A stretch of DNA of 64,000 nt from Sphingobium sp. B2D3C. GTDB taxonomy: Bacteria; Pseudomonadota; Alphaproteobacteria; Sphingomonadales; Sphingomonadaceae. Positions 62,572-64,000 of this stretch are shown here, piece after piece; the stretch's first letter is position 1; every line of letters begins with the position of its first letter. Below the pieces are notes generated by a model. That model had not been told where the DNA came from. It worked only from the letters and a program-made list of their open reading frames with translations, and ran no database searches. The stretch spans positions 1,364,001 to 1,428,000 of the forward strand of contig NZ_JAOQOK010000001.1 in the NCBI RefSeq assembly GCF_025961835.1, written 5' to 3'. Position numbers and translations under genes: made by a program.

Positions 62572-62838
62572 TCAGGGATTCATGTCCGCAATCGGCTTCC
62601 CGTCCTGCTCCTCTTCGAACAGCAGGGCCGCTGCTCCGGTTGCGGACAAGCGCACCTTGTCGCCTTCCACCTCTGCGACGAGCCCGCCCGACAGATAATG
62701 GTGGTGCTTGCCATGCGAGCCGCTGTCCGCGCGCGTCATCTTGATGCGGTCACCCTCGACATGGTCGACCGTGCCGATATGCACGCCATCGGCGCCGATG
62801 ATGGACATATGCTCTTTGACGTTGCTGAGATCGGCCAC
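62572..62838 (-). CDS. DUF2171 family protein
   Basis: About 88 residues of the DUF2171 beta-barrel type (KEHMSIIGADGVHIGTVDHVEGDRIKMTRAD; then HHYLSGGLVAEVEGDKVRLSATGA). The GTG start at 62838 with GGAGG six bases earlier gives the normal family beginning; a longer frame to 62889 lacks such support. It directly precedes egtB (1 bp between), so it is co-transcribed. DUF2171 is common beside stress genes in sphingomonads; function unknown. Confidence 0.88.
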   Translation of the reverse strand: MADLSNVKEHMSIIGADGVHIGTVDHVEGDRIKMTRADSGSHGKHHHYLSGGLVAEVEGDKVRLSATGAAALLFEEEQDGKPIADMNP

Positions 62839-62924
62839 AATTGCCTCCACGCTTGATCGGGAACCCGATAGCCTAACGCGCAAGGCCAATATTGGATGCA
62901 GGGCGATCCGAGCGAATCTTTGGC

Positions 62925-63596
62925 TCAGACGTAGCGCACCCCGGCGTCCATGATCCGCTGGCGCAGATCGAATACGTCGAGACTGAACTCTCCGGCTGCA
63001 AGGCGCGTACGCTTGCCAGCCTCGTTCGCCTCACGGGCCCGCGATGCTTCCAGCACCTTGGCGGCGTTGGCGCGGGGGACGACGCACACGCCGTCATCAT
63101 CAGCGACAATCACATCCCCGGGATTGACCAGCGCGTTGGCGCAGACCACCGGGATGTTCACGCTGCCCAGGGTGTTCTTGACCGTGCCCTGCGCATAGAC
63201 GGCCTTGGACCAGACCGGGAAGTTCATCTCGGTGAGGTCGCGCACATCGCGCACGCCGGCATCGATGATCAGGCCACGGCAACCGCGCGCCTGCGCCGAG
63301 GTGGCCAGCAGATCGCCGAAATAGCCATCCTCGCACGGGCTGGTCGGGGCCAGCAGTAGGATGTCGCCCGCCTTCAACTGCTCGATGGCGACATGCACCA
63401 TCCAGTTATCGCCCGGAGGCGCGCTGATCGTCACTGCACTGCCCGCGATCCGCGCGCCGGCATAGATGGGCCGCATATAGCTGGCCAGCAAACCCGTGCG
63501 TCCCTGCGCCTCATGAACCGTCGCAACACCGCACGCCGCCAAACCGTCAATCACCTCAGGATCAGCACGTTCGATATTCTGTACGACCACACCCAT
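62925..63596 (-). CDS. ligK: 4-carboxy-4-hydroxy-2-oxoadipate aldolase (LigK/GalC type)
   Basis: A 223-residue RraA/LigK-fold protein (FGD in [46 protein letters not shown]). It matches the LigK aldolase of Sphingobium protocatechuate 4,5-cleavage almost motif for motif, which splits 4-carboxy-4-hydroxy-2-oxoadipate to pyruvate and oxaloacetate and also decarboxylates oxaloacetate. An aldehyde dehydrogenase ends 16 bp upstream on the same strand. Other lig genes are not in the window, so it may be the edge of an aromatic catabolic cluster. Confidence 0.9.
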   Translation of the reverse strand: MGVVVQNIERADPEVIDGLAACGVATVHEAQGRTGLLASYMRPIYAGARIAGSAVTISAPPGDNWMVHVAIEQLKAGDILLLAPTSPCEDGYFGDLLATSAQARGCRGLIIDAGVRDVRDLTEMNFPVWSKAVYAQGTVKNTLGSVNIPVVCANALVNPGDVIVADDDGVCVVPRANAAKVLEASRAREANEAGKRTRLAAGEFSLDVFDLRQRIMDAGVRYV

Positions 63597-63612
63597 GATT
63601 GCTCCTGCCCTC

Positions 63613-64000
63613 TCAGCTTGCGATGATTGTCTTGGTCTCTAGAAACTCTTCCAGTCCCCAGACACCATATTGCCGGCCATTGCCGGACCTTCTGTATCCT
63701 CCGAACGGCGCCGCCGCCGTCCATGGCGGAAAGTTGATCGACACATAGCCTGCCCGCACGCGGGCAGCGACGGCCCGCGCCGATGCGGGATCGGCCGACT
63801 GCACATAGGCGGCGAGGCCGAAGTCGGTGGCATTGGCGATTTCGATGGCCTCGTCAACATTGCGATAGGTGAGGATGCACAGGACCGGGCCGAAGATTTC
63901 CTGCGTGGCGATGGCGGCATCCGGCGCGACCGGACCGAAGATCGTCGGTCTGGCGTAATAGCCGGTCGGAAGATGGTCGGGTCGTCCGAGACCGCCGGTC
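63613..64000 (-). CDS. Aldehyde dehydrogenase family protein, C-terminal part
   Basis: Reading leftward from the window end, the frame is open through [34 protein letters not shown], then [28 protein letters not shown], the standard C-terminal motifs of NAD(P)-aldehyde dehydrogenases. About 128 codons are inside the window and the N-terminal ~350 residues, with the catalytic Cys, lie beyond it. It stands 16 bp before ligK and is probably co-transcribed. The true substrate cannot be judged from this part. Confidence 0.93.
   Translation of the reverse strand, partial: TGGLGRPDHLPTGYYARPTIFGPVAPDAAIATQEIFGPVLCILTYRNVDEAIEIANATDFGLAAYVQSADPASARAVAARVRAGYVSINFPPWTAAAPFGGYRRSGNGRQYGVWGLEEFLETKTIIAS

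Overview
The window looks like a chromosomal segment of a high-GC sphingomonad (Alphaproteobacteria, Sphingomonadales). The signs are two large TonB-dependent receptors beside catabolic genes, a LigK-type aldolase close to the Sphingobium SYK-6 enzyme as I remember it, glcDEF, an egtBD pair, and a MutL carrying endonuclease motifs as expected where MutH is absent. No phage genes, insertion sequences, rRNA or CRISPR arrays were seen. There is one tRNA.

Layout. 0-6.4 kb: housekeeping (TraB/GumN end, rplY, pth, RlpA lipoprotein, PhoX-like phosphatase, ychF). 6.4-8.2 kb: two secreted Met/His-rich proteins that look like copper handling. 8.4-13 kb: Rrf2 regulator with a methyltransferase, MaoC, two NTF2-like proteins, mutL. 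13.1-17.7 kb: mreBCD-mrdA, without rodA, followed by tRNA-Lys(CTT). 17.9-21.5 kb: an ars operon whose Acr3 arsenite pump is reduced to an 81-codon remnant, then a SulP transporter behind a structured-looking 236-nt leader.

21.6-38.8 kb is the most unusual part, an apparent catabolic island. It holds glcDEF, a regulator made of two fused GntR units, two MFS transporters, a flavin monooxygenase, a YciI protein, a CmcJ/NvfI-type oxidoreductase, an alpha/beta hydrolase, a duplicated NTF2-fold lipoprotein, a TonB receptor and a TauD/TfdA dioxygenase. The 9-mer CACTATTTT occurs in five intergenic regions of this island, and four copies lie 93-136 nt upstream of the gene they point toward. I propose that it marks a regulon of the fused GntR protein. 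The substrate is unknown.

38.8-50 kb: tag, a CatB-type acetyltransferase, then an eight-gene stress operon read leftward (catalase, hemerythrin, SRPBCC, alcohol dehydrogenase, DUF4142, SDR, DUF3175, small protein). A Crp/Fnr regulator diverges from it, followed by CinA, a membrane-anchored protein and DUF421. 50-55 kb: a 2OG-Fe dioxygenase, an ATPase, MocR, LysE exporter, SnoaL, metA behind a SAM-type riboswitch, and merC with an operator inside its promoter. 55-60 kb: a TonB receptor and CocE/NonD hydrolase separated by a clear terminator. 60-64 kb: egtD-egtB (ergothioneine), DUF2171, ligK and the end of an aldehyde dehydrogenase cut by the window edge.
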